64,000 nucleotides of DNA from Paraburkholderia flava. GTDB taxonomy: Bacteria > Pseudomonadota > Gammaproteobacteria > Burkholderiales > Burkholderiaceae. Location: the NCBI RefSeq assembly GCF_004359985.1, contig NZ_SMRO01000001.1:1116001-1180000 (forward strand), given 5' to 3'. The notes below the pieces were generated by a model. The model was not told where the DNA came from, did no database searches, and saw only the letters and a list, made by a program, of their open reading frames with translations. Both the position numbers and the translations under genes were made by a program. Of the stretch, positions 17,801 to 25,502 are shown piece by piece; the stretch's first letter is position 1; each line of letters opens with the position of its first letter.

Positions 17801-18075
17801 AGCGTGAGATTGCCGTCGCTGTTCGCCTGCGACTGCATGTACAGCATGTTCTCGACACCGTTGATCTGCTCTTCGAGCGGCGACGCGACCGCTTCCGCGA
17901 TCACCTTCGGATTCGCGCCCGGATACTGCGCGTGCACCACCACCGACGGCGGCACGACTTCCGGGTACTCGGAAATCGGCAGCTGGAACAGCGAGATCAC
18001 GCCGCCCAGCAGGATCAGCACCGACATCACGCCCGCAAAGATGGGCCGGTCGATAAAAAATTTCGATATGTTCAT
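14890..18075 (-). CDS. ceoB: RND multidrug efflux transporter, MexF/CeoB/BpeF type
   Basis: A 1061-residue HAE1-family proton/drug antiporter of the inner membrane with the standard twelve-helix, two-porter-domain plan. It starts MNISKFFIDRPIFAGVMSV. The relay aspartates of helix 4 are in GIVVDDAIVVVENVERN. Sequence through VVPPSVVVHAQYPGANPKVIAE and GVENMLYMQSQANSDG is close to MexF-type pumps, which export chloramphenicol, trimethoprim and quinolones. That substrate range is family knowledge, not shown here. It lies between the adaptor and channel genes; the stop overlaps the TTG candidate of the next gene. Confidence 0.94.
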   Translation of the reverse strand: MNISKFFIDRPIFAGVMSVLILLGGVISLFQLPISEYPEVVPPSVVVHAQYPGANPKVIAEAVASPLEEQINGVENMLYMQSQANSDGNLTLTVTFKLGTNPDLATQLVQNRVNQALPRLPEDVQRLGVTTIKSSPTLTMVVHLISPNNRYDMTYLRNYALLNVKDRLERIKGVGEVQLWGSGDYSMRVWLDPQKVAQRNLTATDVVNAIREQNIQVAAGTIGSSPSVPGTPLQLSVNARGRLQTTGEFGDIIVKTAPDGAVTYLRDLGRVELAASEYGLRSLLDNKSAVALAINQSPGANSLQISDEVRSQMKELAQDFPAGVEYKIVYDPTQFVRSSIEAVVHTLLEAIALVVIVVIVFLQTWRASIIPLIAVPVSIIGTFSLLLAFGFSINALSLFGMVLAIGIVVDDAIVVVENVERNIESGLSARDATYKAMQEVSGPIIAIALTLVAVFVPLAFMTGLTGQFYKQFAMTIAISTVISAFNSLTLSPALASILLRGHDAKPDVLTRVMNRLLGGFFARFNKVFKRGSTAYGRGVNGVLKRKGAMLAVYAVLLGATVLITHIVPGGFVPAQDKEYLIAFAQLPNGASLDRTEKVIRDMSSIALKQPGVESAVAFPGLSVNGFTNSSSAGIVFVTLKPFDQRHGKALSAGAIAGALNQKYGSIKDSFVAVFPPPPVLGLGTLGGFKLQLEDHGAVGYAQLADATQAFIKKASTTPELGPTFSSYQINVPQLNVDLDRVKAKQLGVPVTDVFNTMQIYLGSLYVNDFNRFGRVYQVRVQADAPFRQRADDILQLKTRNAAGDMVPLSSLVTVTPTYGPEMVVRYNGYTAADINSGPAPGFSTNQAQAAAERVAAEVLPRGVKLEWTDLTYQQMLAGNAGMWVFPISVLLVFLVLAALYESLTLPLAVILIVPMSLLSALTGVWLTQGDNNIFTQIGLMVLVGLASKNAILIVEFARELEHDGHSPLSAAIEASRMRLRPILMTSIAFIMGVVPLVLSSGAGSEMRHAMGIAVFFGMLGVTLFGLMLTPVFYVVLRTLAGGKIHVAQKDSPHQALPTSNA

Positions 18076-18161
18076 TTGAGGCTCTGGATGTTGGAGCGCT
18101 TACGCGTATCGATCGAACGCTGCGGACTCGTGGCCCGCACGGTTCAGACGACGGTCGCGAT

Positions 18162-19391
18162 TCACGAATTCTTCTCCGGCTTCGCGGGGGTGGTGGGCGA
18201 CGCGGGTTGCGACTGCGCAACCGGTGTTGCGTTCGGGTCCACGTCGGCGGTCATCGGCACCATGTGCGCGCGGACCTGATCGCCGGGACGCACACGCTGT
18301 GTGCCGTTCACGACGATGCGATCGCCCGGCTGCAAACCGCTCTTGATGACCCGCAGGCCATCCTGCTGCGCGCCCAGTTGCACCTCGCGGTACGACACGT
18401 GATCGCTCTTGTCGACGGCCAGCACGAACTTCTTGTCCTGGTCCGTACCGACTGCCGCGTCGTCGATCATCAGCGCCGGATGCGGCGCACTGCCGCCGAC
18501 CTTCACGCGGGCATACAGACCCGGCACCAGCACGCCGTCCGCGTTGTCGAAACGCGCGCGGATGCGGATCGTGCCCGACGTCGTGTCGAGACGGTTGTCG
18601 ACCGAATCGATCGTGCCGCTGCGCGAATAGCCGGTTTCGTCCGCGAGACCGAGATCGACCGGTACCTTGCCGTTCTTCACCTGGCTGATGTACCGGAGGT
18701 ACGTCTGCTCGTCGGCATCGAACGATGCGTAGATCGGCGACACGGACACAAGCGTGGTCAACGGCGCAGCGCTCGCGCCTGCCGACACGACGTTGCCCAG
18801 CGTGATTTCCGCACGCGACACACGACCGGCGACCGGCGCGACGATCCGCGTATAGCCGAGATTGATGCGCGCGGTTTCGAGCGCGGCCTCGGCGGCCTTC
18901 AGATTCGCATTCGCTTCACGCGACGCGTTCTGCTTCTCGTCGTAATCGCGCTTCGCGATCGCGTTGTCGGTCAGCAGACGCTGCGCGCGTTCCCAGTCGG
19001 TTTGCGCGTAGCCGCTGCGGGCCTGCGCGGCGGCTACCTGCGCCGCCGTGCGATCGACTTCCGCCTGATACGGACGCGGATCGATGACGAACAGCGTGTC
19101 GCCCTTCTTCACGAGCGCGCCGTCCTTGAAATTCACCGACACGATCGTGCCCGACACCAGCGGACGCACATCGACGCGGTCGATGGCTTCGAGACGGCCG
19201 GAATAGCTCTGCCAGTCGGTGATCGTCTTCTGCACGACGGTTGCTACGTCGACCTCGGGCGCCATCGGCGCGGCTTGCGCAGGCGCGCGCGCATCGACGC
19301 GGATCGCACCCAGCGTGCCGAGCCCGGCGACGACGAGTACGGCAACCGCGGCGATCGCGATGCGGGAGCGGGTGAACGGAAGAATGGACAT
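18162..19391 (-). CDS. ceoA: RND efflux periplasmic adaptor, MexE/CeoA/BpeE type
   Basis: A 409-residue membrane-fusion protein. An N-terminal signal or anchor helix (about 9-30) is followed by the lipoyl-like segment RPLVSGTIVSVNFKDGALVKKGD. Then come a coiled-coil hairpin with KAAEAALETARINLGYTRI, the barrel domain and a low-complexity Q/P/T-rich tail. It bridges the inner-membrane pump and the outer-membrane channel. ATG 19391 with GGAG upstream is chosen; the open frame extends 40 codons further but without coding character. It lies 49 bases behind llpE. Confidence 0.93.
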   Translation of the reverse strand: MSILPFTRSRIAIAAVAVLVVAGLGTLGAIRVDARAPAQAAPMAPEVDVATVVQKTITDWQSYSGRLEAIDRVDVRPLVSGTIVSVNFKDGALVKKGDTLFVIDPRPYQAEVDRTAAQVAAAQARSGYAQTDWERAQRLLTDNAIAKRDYDEKQNASREANANLKAAEAALETARINLGYTRIVAPVAGRVSRAEITLGNVVSAGASAAPLTTLVSVSPIYASFDADEQTYLRYISQVKNGKVPVDLGLADETGYSRSGTIDSVDNRLDTTSGTIRIRARFDNADGVLVPGLYARVKVGGSAPHPALMIDDAAVGTDQDKKFVLAVDKSDHVSYREVQLGAQQDGLRVIKSGLQPGDRIVVNGTQRVRPGDQVRAHMVPMTADVDPNATPVAQSQPASPTTPAKPEKNS

Positions 19392-19440
19392 GGTGGCTCC
19401 AGGTTTCTGTGTGGATAACGAAATGGCTTGTTTTGATGGG

Positions 19441-20340
19441 TTATTTGGCAGACGCGTTGGCAATCGCGCTCGCCGCAGCGTTACCGACAGCGCCCGCAGC
19501 GCGAGCGGCAAAGCGGCACTGGAAGAAGCGCACGGCTTCCTGCAGCGCGCCCGGGTGGCTGCCGATCTCGGCGTGCGACACGCTCGGGCAGCGGACCACC
19601 TGGGTCAGCACGCCTGCGTCGATCAGGTTGCTTGCGTACTTCTCCGCTTCGACGTGCAGCACGTCGTTCTGCGCGGTGACGATCAGCGTCGCGGGCAGAC
19701 CGGCGAGACGCACCGATTCGAGTGGCGCAGCATACGGATGCATCCGATGCGACGCCTGCGGCAAATACGCGCGATAGCACGCCGCGCATTCGCTTGCGGT
19801 GATGTCGGATGAAATGCGGCGCTCGTCGCCGAGACGCGTGAGGCTCGGGTCGAGCATCGGACCGAACAGCGCCTGCGCGTCGATGCGCACGTCGCCGCGG
19901 TCGCGGGCAATGAACGCGAGACAGTTCGCGAGCTGACCGCCCGCATCGTGACCCGCGACGGCCATGTGCTTCGTGTTGCCGCCGAACGCGCGGGCGTGGG
20001 TCTGGATCCACAGCGCGGCGCGGTGCGCGTCTTCGGGCGCGGCGGGAAACGGGAAACGCGGCGCGAGCGAATAGCCTACCGACACTACGAGAGTGGGTAA
20101 GTGTTCTGCTAAATAACGGGCGGCGGCGTCGGCGTCGTCGAGCGAACCGCGCACGAAGCCGCCGCCGTGAAAGTACAGCAGCACCGGCAGACCGGACTTG
20201 CCGGCCGGCCGATAGAGCCGCAGTTTGATCTGCTGGGCGTAGCCTTCGATCTGCACGTCGCTCAGCTCCAGCGACGACGTGGCTTCCGAGACCCAGGAGG
20301 CCGGCGGAACAAAGGCAGACAGTGATTTGGTTGCATCCAT
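19441..20340 (-). CDS. llpE: LlpE-like alpha/beta hydrolase, first gene of the efflux operon
   Basis: A 299-residue protein of the hormone-sensitive-lipase-like alpha/beta hydrolase group. The oxyanion-hole motif FHGGGF (57-62) is present. The acid region NDVLHVEAEKYA and a C-terminal histidine (SVSHAEIG) are also kept. The nucleophile elbow, normally GDSAGG, reads GHDAGG at 130-135, so the catalytic Ser is Asp132 (codon GAT). The protein may be non-hydrolytic or use another mechanism. An llpE gene heads the salicylate-inducible ceo/bpeEF efflux operons of Burkholderia, and the same order is seen here. Its role in efflux is unknown. Confidence 0.88.
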   Translation of the reverse strand: MDATKSLSAFVPPASWVSEATSSLELSDVQIEGYAQQIKLRLYRPAGKSGLPVLLYFHGGGFVRGSLDDADAAARYLAEHLPTLVVSVGYSLAPRFPFPAAPEDAHRAALWIQTHARAFGGNTKHMAVAGHDAGGQLANCLAFIARDRGDVRIDAQALFGPMLDPSLTRLGDERRISSDITASECAACYRAYLPQASHRMHPYAAPLESVRLAGLPATLIVTAQNDVLHVEAEKYASNLIDAGVLTQVVRCPSVSHAEIGSHPGALQEAVRFFQCRFAARAAGAVGNAAASAIANASAK

Positions 20341-20375
20341 GTCGAACGGCGCAATGCGCACAAAAAGGCGATGGT

Positions 20376-20435
20376 GCGAATTGTGGGTCCGGCAGACTCC
20401 CAAATAAATGCCTATAATCCGGCAACACAATTCGG
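20376..20435. promoter_or_regulatory. divergent control region of ceoR and llpE-ceoAB-opcM
   Basis: GCGAATTGTG at 20376-20385 is repeated in inverted form as CACAATTCGG at 20426-20435 (9 of 10 bases). The arms are about 50 bases apart and flank a TATAAT at 20413-20418 that suits rightward transcription of the LysR gene. LysR regulators commonly bind paired sites of this kind between divergent genes. Assignment is by position and symmetry only. Confidence 0.45.
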
Positions 20436-20511
20436 TGCGCCTGAACAATCAATCGGCTTGTCGGTTCAACCGATTCCTCTGCAGATGCACCCGCCCTTTT
20501 GGAGGTTTGCA

Positions 20512-21516
20512 ATGGACCGGCTTCAGGCCATGCAAGTGTTCACCCGGGTCGTCGACACCAACAGCTTCACGCGTGCAGCGGAAACGCTCGACATGCCGCG
20601 GGCTTCCGTCACGACCATCATTCAGAATCTCGAGGCGTTTCTCGGCGTGCGGCTGATGCATCGCACGACGCGGCGTCTGTCGTTGACGCCCGACGGCGCT
20701 GCGTACTATGAACGCTGCGTGCGGATTCTCGCGGACGTCGAGGAAACCGAAGCAAGTTTCCAGAGCGGCAACAAGAAGCCGCACGGCAAGTTGCGCATCG
20801 ACATGCCGGGCTCGATCGGCAAGCTGATCGTGATTCCGTCGTTGTGCGAATTCCATACGCGCTACCCGGATATCGATCTGCAGCTTGGGTTGACCGATCG
20901 TCCTGTGGATCTATTGCAGGAAGGGGTCGACTGCGTGGTGCGGGTCGGCGCGTTGCAGGATTCGTCGCTGGTCGCGCGGCGCATTGGTTTGTTCGAAGGC
21001 GTGACGTGCGCGGCACCGGAATACCTCGAACGCTTTGGCATGCCGCAGACGCTCGAGGATCTGGATCAGCACAAGGCCGTCAATTATTTTTCGAGTCGGA
21101 CCGGTCGCGTGCTCGACTGGGCGTTCCTTGTCGACGGCAAGGAAATCGAGGTGAAGATGAAGGGGATCGTGTCGGTGAACGACGCGGATGCCTACGTCAC
21201 GTGTGGAATCGAGGCTTTTGGGTTGATTCAGCCGGCGCGGTTCATGGTGTTGCCGCAGTTGCAGTCGGGGAAGCTGGTTGAGGTGCTGCCGCACTTGAAG
21301 CCGTTGCCGATGCCTATTTCGGCGGTTTATCCGCATAGCAAGCATCTGTCGTCGAAGGTGCGGGTGTTTGTGGACTGGATTGCTGAGCTGTTTGATCGGT
21401 GTCCGTTGTTGAGTGGGCGGGCTAGTCTTGAGAAGATGTGTACGATGAAGACGTTTGAGGAGCGGGAGTCTGCGCCTTCGCTTGATACGCCGGTTATGAC
21501 GGAGTGGGTAGCGTAG
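20512..21516 (+). CDS. ceoR: LysR-type regulator of the efflux operon (CeoR/BpeT-like)
   Basis: A 334-residue LysR-family protein. The N-terminal winged helix-turn-helix (about 1-60, MDRLQAMQVFTRVVDTNSF) is followed by a PBP2-like effector domain. It is transcribed away from llpE-ceoA-ceoB-opcM, as BpeT and CeoR are. Those regulators activate the pump in response to substrates or salicylate; mutations in them cause resistance. ATG 20512 has a strong GGAGG eight bases upstream. The C-terminal 30 residues (after SSKVRVFVDWIAELFDRCP) are a variable tail. Confidence 0.9.
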   Translation: MDRLQAMQVFTRVVDTNSFTRAAETLDMPRASVTTIIQNLEAFLGVRLMHRTTRRLSLTPDGAAYYERCVRILADVEETEASFQSGNKKPHGKLRIDMPGSIGKLIVIPSLCEFHTRYPDIDLQLGLTDRPVDLLQEGVDCVVRVGALQDSSLVARRIGLFEGVTCAAPEYLERFGMPQTLEDLDQHKAVNYFSSRTGRVLDWAFLVDGKEIEVKMKGIVSVNDADAYVTCGIEAFGLIQPARFMVLPQLQSGKLVEVLPHLKPLPMPISAVYPHSKHLSSKVRVFVDWIAELFDRCPLLSGRASLEKMCTMKTFEERESAPSLDTPVMTEWVA

Positions 21517-21541
21517 GTTTTTTTCTGTTTGTTTTTTGTTT

Positions 21542-22159
21542 TTGCCTTGCTGGCGGCTGCGATTTGGCGCCTCGCGGCGCAGGCGTTGCCCCTGTGCGGG
21601 GCAGCACCTACTTTTCTTTGCCGCGGCAAAGAAAAGTAGGCAAAAGAAAGCCGCCGACACGAAGCTTCTCCTTTCCGTGTGTGGCCCCAGTGGCACTCGC
21701 CTAACTGGACACCACGTTCACACCGTCTGGTGGTCCGAGACGAGACCATCCCCCTCGCCGCAAACCGAAGTGACAAAGCACCCGCACATCCCGCGGCGCA
21801 CTGGTGTGCGCGCGGATCGGTTTGCTTGGGAAACCATCCGGAAGAGAAGCGCAGAAACAAGACCGTACTAACCGATGGGTTATGCCCATCGGCGGCGAAG
21901 CCCGCCGGAACGAATGACTGCCTTGTCACGAAGGCGAACGCCGCGAAGACGGATCTCGTCTCGGACCACTACGCAGTGTGAACGTGGTGCCCACTTAGGC
22001 GAGTGCCACCGAGGCAGCACGCGGAAAAGACAAGGTAACGTGTCGAGCGGCTTTCTTTGCCTACTTTCTTTGCCGCGGCAAAGAAAGTAGGTGCCGCCCC
22101 GCACAGGGGCAACGCCTGCGCCGCGAGGCGCAAAATCGCAGCCGCCGGCCAAGGCAAAA
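21542..22159. repeat. large imperfect inverted repeat element with palindromic cores
   Basis: Arms of about 206 bases (21542-21747 and 21952-22159) are near-complementary and separated by about 204 bases. Each arm contains a long perfect palindrome centred on GCCGCGGC: 34 bases at 21607-21640 and 32 bases at 22060-22091. A further partial copy of the arm end lies at about 22171-22206. No transposase or convincing open frame is inside. It resembles the dispersed palindromic repeats of Paraburkholderia genomes and may be a non-autonomous mobile element or a transcription barrier. Confidence 0.85.
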
Positions 22160-22428
22160 GATAAGTGGTAACGCCCGCGCCGCGAGGCGCAAATCAGCAC
22201 CGCCCAGCGGAAAAATAGAAAATCACACGCAAAAAAACCAACGCCTGCGGCGAACAAAAAAACCTAAAAACCCCATAAAGAACAGGGGAAAATCAAAATC
22301 GATTGTTCCATCTCCCCAACAATTCATTTCGCGATTCAGCGATTTATCAAAAGCGCTACAACCTCTAAATTTCACCCTGTCGCTACGCCGATCCCCTCGG
22401 CACTGCAATCGAATAACAGGAGTGAATC
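22160..22428. other. intergenic stretch after the repeat element
   Basis: A-rich, low-GC DNA with a partial duplicate of the repeat-arm end and no coding potential. It presumably contains the promoter of the DUF4148 gene. Confidence 0.4.
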
Positions 22429-22770
22429 ATGAAACGCCCTCTCATCGCCGGTCTGCTTCTCTCGATGCTCGCGAGCACCGGTGCCTTCGCACAAGGCGGT
22501 GGCGGCATCGGTCGCGCAGGCACCTACAACGATTATTCGTGGGCCCACACGCCCGCCACCAACACGCAGCCCGGTAAAACGCGCGCCGAAGTCCGCGCTG
22601 AACTCGTGCAAGCCTATCGCGACGGCTCACTGCCCACGCTCAGCCGCAACAGCTATCCGGACAAGAGTCTCATCGCTCGCACGCAGGCCGAACGTCTAGC
22701 GACCCAGTCGAACGACGAAGAAACGACCCGCATCGCACGCGACCAGAAGCAACCGGTCAACGATCAATAA
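22429..22770 (+). CDS. DUF4148 domain protein, secreted
   Basis: A 113-residue small exported protein. A signal peptide (about 1-22, ending GAFAQ) is followed by a glycine patch and the DUF4148 core KTRAEVRAELVQAYRDGSLP. This family is very common in Burkholderiaceae as periplasmic proteins of unknown function, often present in many copies per genome. AGGAG lies ahead of the ATG. A 10-base hairpin follows the stop. Confidence 0.85.
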   Translation: MKRPLIAGLLLSMLASTGAFAQGGGGIGRAGTYNDYSWAHTPATNTQPGKTRAEVRAELVQAYRDGSLPTLSRNSYPDKSLIARTQAERLATQSNDEETTRIARDQKQPVNDQ

Positions 22771-22789
22771 GCAACCCGGAAACAAACCC

Positions 22790-22823
22790 GCGTGTCCGGC
22801 CTCCATCCGATAACCGGACACGC
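22790..22823 (+). terminator. hairpin after the DUF4148 gene
   Basis: GCGTGTCCGG (22790-22799) pairs perfectly with CCGGACACGC (22814-22823) across a 14-base loop. There is no T run, so termination is uncertain; it could instead attenuate or stabilise the mRNA before the small frame at 22845. Confidence 0.35.
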
Positions 22824-22844
22824 ATCTCTCACAAGGAGCCTGTC

Positions 22845-22913
22845 ATGAATCCGTCCGAACTCGACGATTGGTCCACCGATGCACCCGTGTGGAAGCCGTA
22901 TAGAGCCCACTAA
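22845..22913 (+). CDS. possible 22-residue small protein
   Basis: A tiny frame beginning MNPSELDDWSTDAPVW and ending PYRAH. It has a clear AAGGAG ribosome binding site seven bases upstream and follows the hairpin behind the DUF4148 gene. The composition (acidic, two Trp) is protein-like, but the length makes chance possible. It is too short for normal gene callers. Confidence 0.3.
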   Translation: MNPSELDDWSTDAPVWKPYRAH

Positions 22914-22951
22914 AGCGCGTCGCTAAAGAAAGCATCGGTGGCATAGCAAGA

Positions 22952-24022
22952 TCAACGGCGCGGCACGCCGTCGCGCCATTCACTCCAGTGCGTCACGATG
23001 TCCTGCACGAGCGGATTGCCCGCACGGAACAGGTTGTCCACCGCGATCGAGAAGCCACCCTGCGCCGCGTAGTTCAGCAGATTGTCCGCACTCGTCTGGC
23101 CGTCGTACGGCCGGTCGAAGTCGGACCCCGAACGCAACACCGCAACGCGGTTCAGGTCGACACGATTGATGCTTGCCGCGCGTTTCAGCGCTTCATACGT
23201 CGCGTTGTCTTCCTGCTGCGTCGTGCAATACACACCCTGGCCGTCGGTCAGGAGCTTGGTCCAGTCGCGTGCGCGCTGGCCGATATCCGTACCCGACCAC
23301 CATGTATCGCCAGCCAGCGTGTCGCACTGAATCACCTTCGGCGACTGGTTCGCGGGCGCATACGAAAACTTCGCGCGCGCGGCCTGCGCCTGCGCGTTGT
23401 CTTCGAGCGTCACGCTACGCGACAGCGCAAATGCCGCATCGGCGAGCTTCGTGTTCAGCTGGAATACTTCGGTGCGATAGTCGAGCGGCGGTTTCTGCGT
23501 CGGGCTCGTCGTGTTGATGCCGAGGTAGCCGGTGGTCCAGCCCGGCGGAATCTCGCGACCATCGAGTTCCCACTGAATGCCGAAATCGACGAGCCACTTC
23601 GCCCACGCGGCCGAACCGATCGTGCCTTGCTGCGGATCGATACCCGCAATGCCGGCCACCATGAAGTACGTATGCCGCAGATCGAAACGTGGCGAGAACG
23701 CGAGCGCCATCGTCGACGTCGCTGCATTGGCGTGACCCATGCCGGTCGTCATCACGCAGACGTCCTGCTTGTTGCAGCTGATCGTCGGGTAATCAGGCGA
23801 CAGTCCCGCGACGCTAATCTTCTCCCACGGTCCGAGATGGTCGAGCCACACCTGCCCTTCCGGGGCGAACATCGAAATGATCATCACCTTGACATGACGA
23901 CCGTGCGACTGGCCGTCCTGAGCAAACGCATCGCCATCGCCGGCATTCGCGGCGAGCGGCGAACTGGCCGCGCAAGCGGCCAGCAGCAACGCAGGAACAA
24001 CACTGAAAGTACGAGTCAGCAT
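22952..24022 (-). CDS. purine nucleoside permease (NUP family), exported
   Basis: A 356-residue protein matching the NUP family, related to yeast and Candida purine nucleoside permeases and to nucleoside phosphorylase folds. After a lipoprotein-like signal (LLLAACAAS) come VKVMIISMFAPEGQVWLDHLGPW, CVMTTGMGHANAATSTMALAFSP and VAGIAGIDPQQGTIGSAAWAKW. In bacteria the role is uncertain: binding, uptake or periplasmic cleavage of purine nucleosides. GGAAGG lies upstream of ATG 24022. The gene is monocistronic and divergent from the aldo/keto reductase. Confidence 0.87.
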   Translation of the reverse strand: MLTRTFSVVPALLLAACAASSPLAANAGDGDAFAQDGQSHGRHVKVMIISMFAPEGQVWLDHLGPWEKISVAGLSPDYPTISCNKQDVCVMTTGMGHANAATSTMALAFSPRFDLRHTYFMVAGIAGIDPQQGTIGSAAWAKWLVDFGIQWELDGREIPPGWTTGYLGINTTSPTQKPPLDYRTEVFQLNTKLADAAFALSRSVTLEDNAQAQAARAKFSYAPANQSPKVIQCDTLAGDTWWSGTDIGQRARDWTKLLTDGQGVYCTTQQEDNATYEALKRAASINRVDLNRVAVLRSGSDFDRPYDGQTSADNLLNYAAQGGFSIAVDNLFRAGNPLVQDIVTHWSEWRDGVPRR

Positions 24023-24358
24023 AATGGGCCTTCCTTTGTTTTATGTCGCGTTGGAGGAACTGACTGGCTGTGTTGCGGGTGCAGCAGGACGCCGGCACGC
24101 GCCTCGACACTGCTGACCGCAGACGAGAAGTGAAGCGGTACAAGTATAGGTGTAGTCGCTCCATTTTCCACGTGGCAATCGGGCCACTACGAATCGCCGT
24201 GACCCCTTGCGCACAATCTCACGCGGGAACGCATTCTGCGTCATCATCGAATCTGCGTCGGCGGTCTATGCAGATCGGCTCGTCGATTCCCGCACAGAGG
24301 CTGCTGCAAACGAATTCATCGCTTTGTCCCCAGAACGCTTTAGACAGGAGCAGTACCC
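24023..24358. other. divergent intergenic region
   Basis: This 336-base region lies between the nucleoside permease and aldo/keto reductase genes. It should contain both promoters. No clear boxes, repeats or RNA were recognised. Confidence 0.4.
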
Positions 24359-25339
24359 ATGGACTACGTCAAACTCGGCCGCACGGGCCTCGATGTTTCG
24401 CGCCTGTGTCTCGGCTGCATGAGCTACGGTGCGCCCGATCGCGGCACGCATGCGTGGTCGCTCGACGAACAGCAGGCGCGCCCGTTCATCAGGCAGGCAC
24501 TCGATCACGGCATCAACTTCTTCGACACCGCCAACACTTACTCGGCCGGCACGAGCGAGGAAATCGTCGGGCGTGCGCTGAAAGACATGGCACGTCGCGA
24601 CGAAATCGTGCTCGCCACCAAAGTCTTCAACCGGATGTCGCCGGGCCCGAATGGTGCCGGTCTGTCGCGCAAGGCGATCTTCGCGGAAATCGACAACAGC
24701 TTGCGACGCCTCGGCACTGACTACGTCGACCTCTATCAGATTCATCGCTGGGACTACAGCACGCCGATCGAAGAAACGATGGAAGCGCTGCACGACGTCG
24801 TGAAGGCGGGTAAGGCACGTTACATCGGCGCATCGTCGATGTTTGCGTGGCAGTTCTCGAAAGCGCTGCACGTCGCTGAGCGAAACGGCTGGACCCGCTT
24901 CGTCACGATGCAGAACTACGTGAACCTGCTCTATCGCGAGGAAGAACGCGAAATGCTGCCGCTGTGCGAAAGCGAAGGCATCGGTGTGATTCCGTGGAGC
25001 CCGCTCGCGCGTGGTCGCCTGACGCGCGACTGGGACACGACGAGCGCGCGCTCGGACACCGACGAATTCGGTCGCACGCTGTACAAGCAGACGGCGGATG
25101 CGGATCGTCGTGTCGTCGAGCGGGTCGGTGAGGTTGCGGCTGCGCGCGGTGTGCCGCGCGCGCAGGTCGCGCTCGCGTGGGTGCTGCAGAAAAAGCCGGT
25201 CAGCGCGCCGATCGTCGGGGCGACGAAGCCGCAGCATCTGGACGATGCGGTGGGTGCGTTATCCCTTGCACTGACCGCCGATGAAATCGCGAAGCTCGAA
25301 GAGTTGTATGTGCCGCATGCGGTGACGGGGTTCAAGTAA
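24359..25339 (+). CDS. aldo/keto reductase
   Basis: A 326-residue NADPH-dependent oxidoreductase with the (beta/alpha)8 fold. The catalytic tetrad is intact: D56 in FFDTANTYSAG, Y61, K88 in LATKVF and H129 in YQIHRWD. The C-terminal cofactor-binding part carries PIVGATKPQHLDDAV. It resembles the YajO/Tas-like AKR group, and the substrate is unknown. GGAG precedes the ATG. Its last codons are duplicated 1.9 kb downstream, at 27171-27286. Confidence 0.93.
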   Translation: MDYVKLGRTGLDVSRLCLGCMSYGAPDRGTHAWSLDEQQARPFIRQALDHGINFFDTANTYSAGTSEEIVGRALKDMARRDEIVLATKVFNRMSPGPNGAGLSRKAIFAEIDNSLRRLGTDYVDLYQIHRWDYSTPIEETMEALHDVVKAGKARYIGASSMFAWQFSKALHVAERNGWTRFVTMQNYVNLLYREEEREMLPLCESEGIGVIPWSPLARGRLTRDWDTTSARSDTDEFGRTLYKQTADADRRVVERVGEVAAARGVPRAQVALAWVLQKKPVSAPIVGATKPQHLDDAVGALSLALTADEIAKLEELYVPHAVTGFK

Positions 25340-25366
25340 GCGTCACTTGATCGGGAGCGCTGTTGC
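25250..25366 (+). repeat. direct repeat copy 1 (3' end of the aldo/keto reductase gene)
   Basis: The last 90 bases of the aldo/keto reductase gene plus about 27 bases beyond recur at 27171-27286 with roughly 12 substitutions. The two copies bracket the PAAR-Tae4 cassette. Confidence 0.85.
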
Positions 25367-25403
25367 ATTGAGCACGGATCGCGCTCCTGAATTGCACCAC
25401 ACG

Positions 25404-25431
25404 CAGCGTCAATCTCAGCCGAGGCTGACGC
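25404..25431. terminator. hairpin between convergent genes
   Basis: AGCGTCA (25404-25410) with TGACGCT (25425-25431), and CAGCC/GGCTG further in, form a dyad between the convergent aldo/keto reductase and the immunity-like gene. There is no T run; it is a possible bidirectional terminator. Confidence 0.35.
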
Positions 25432-25502
25432 TACGTCTCTGCCACTCGTTCAGCCGCTCGCGTTGTCGAGTCATCCGGTTCGAAGCAGCCGACCGTTAGG
25501 TC

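Noticed and set aside
14917..18279. Very long plus-strand open frame (1120 codons) opposite the RND pump gene
   Set aside because: It is Arg/His-rich with no family motifs and is the exact antisense of a clear 1061-residue MexF-type pump; a GC-bias shadow.
21504..22257. Short frames inside the inverted-repeat element
   Set aside because: The same peptides arise from both arms as a result of the repeat. None has a start site context or family match.
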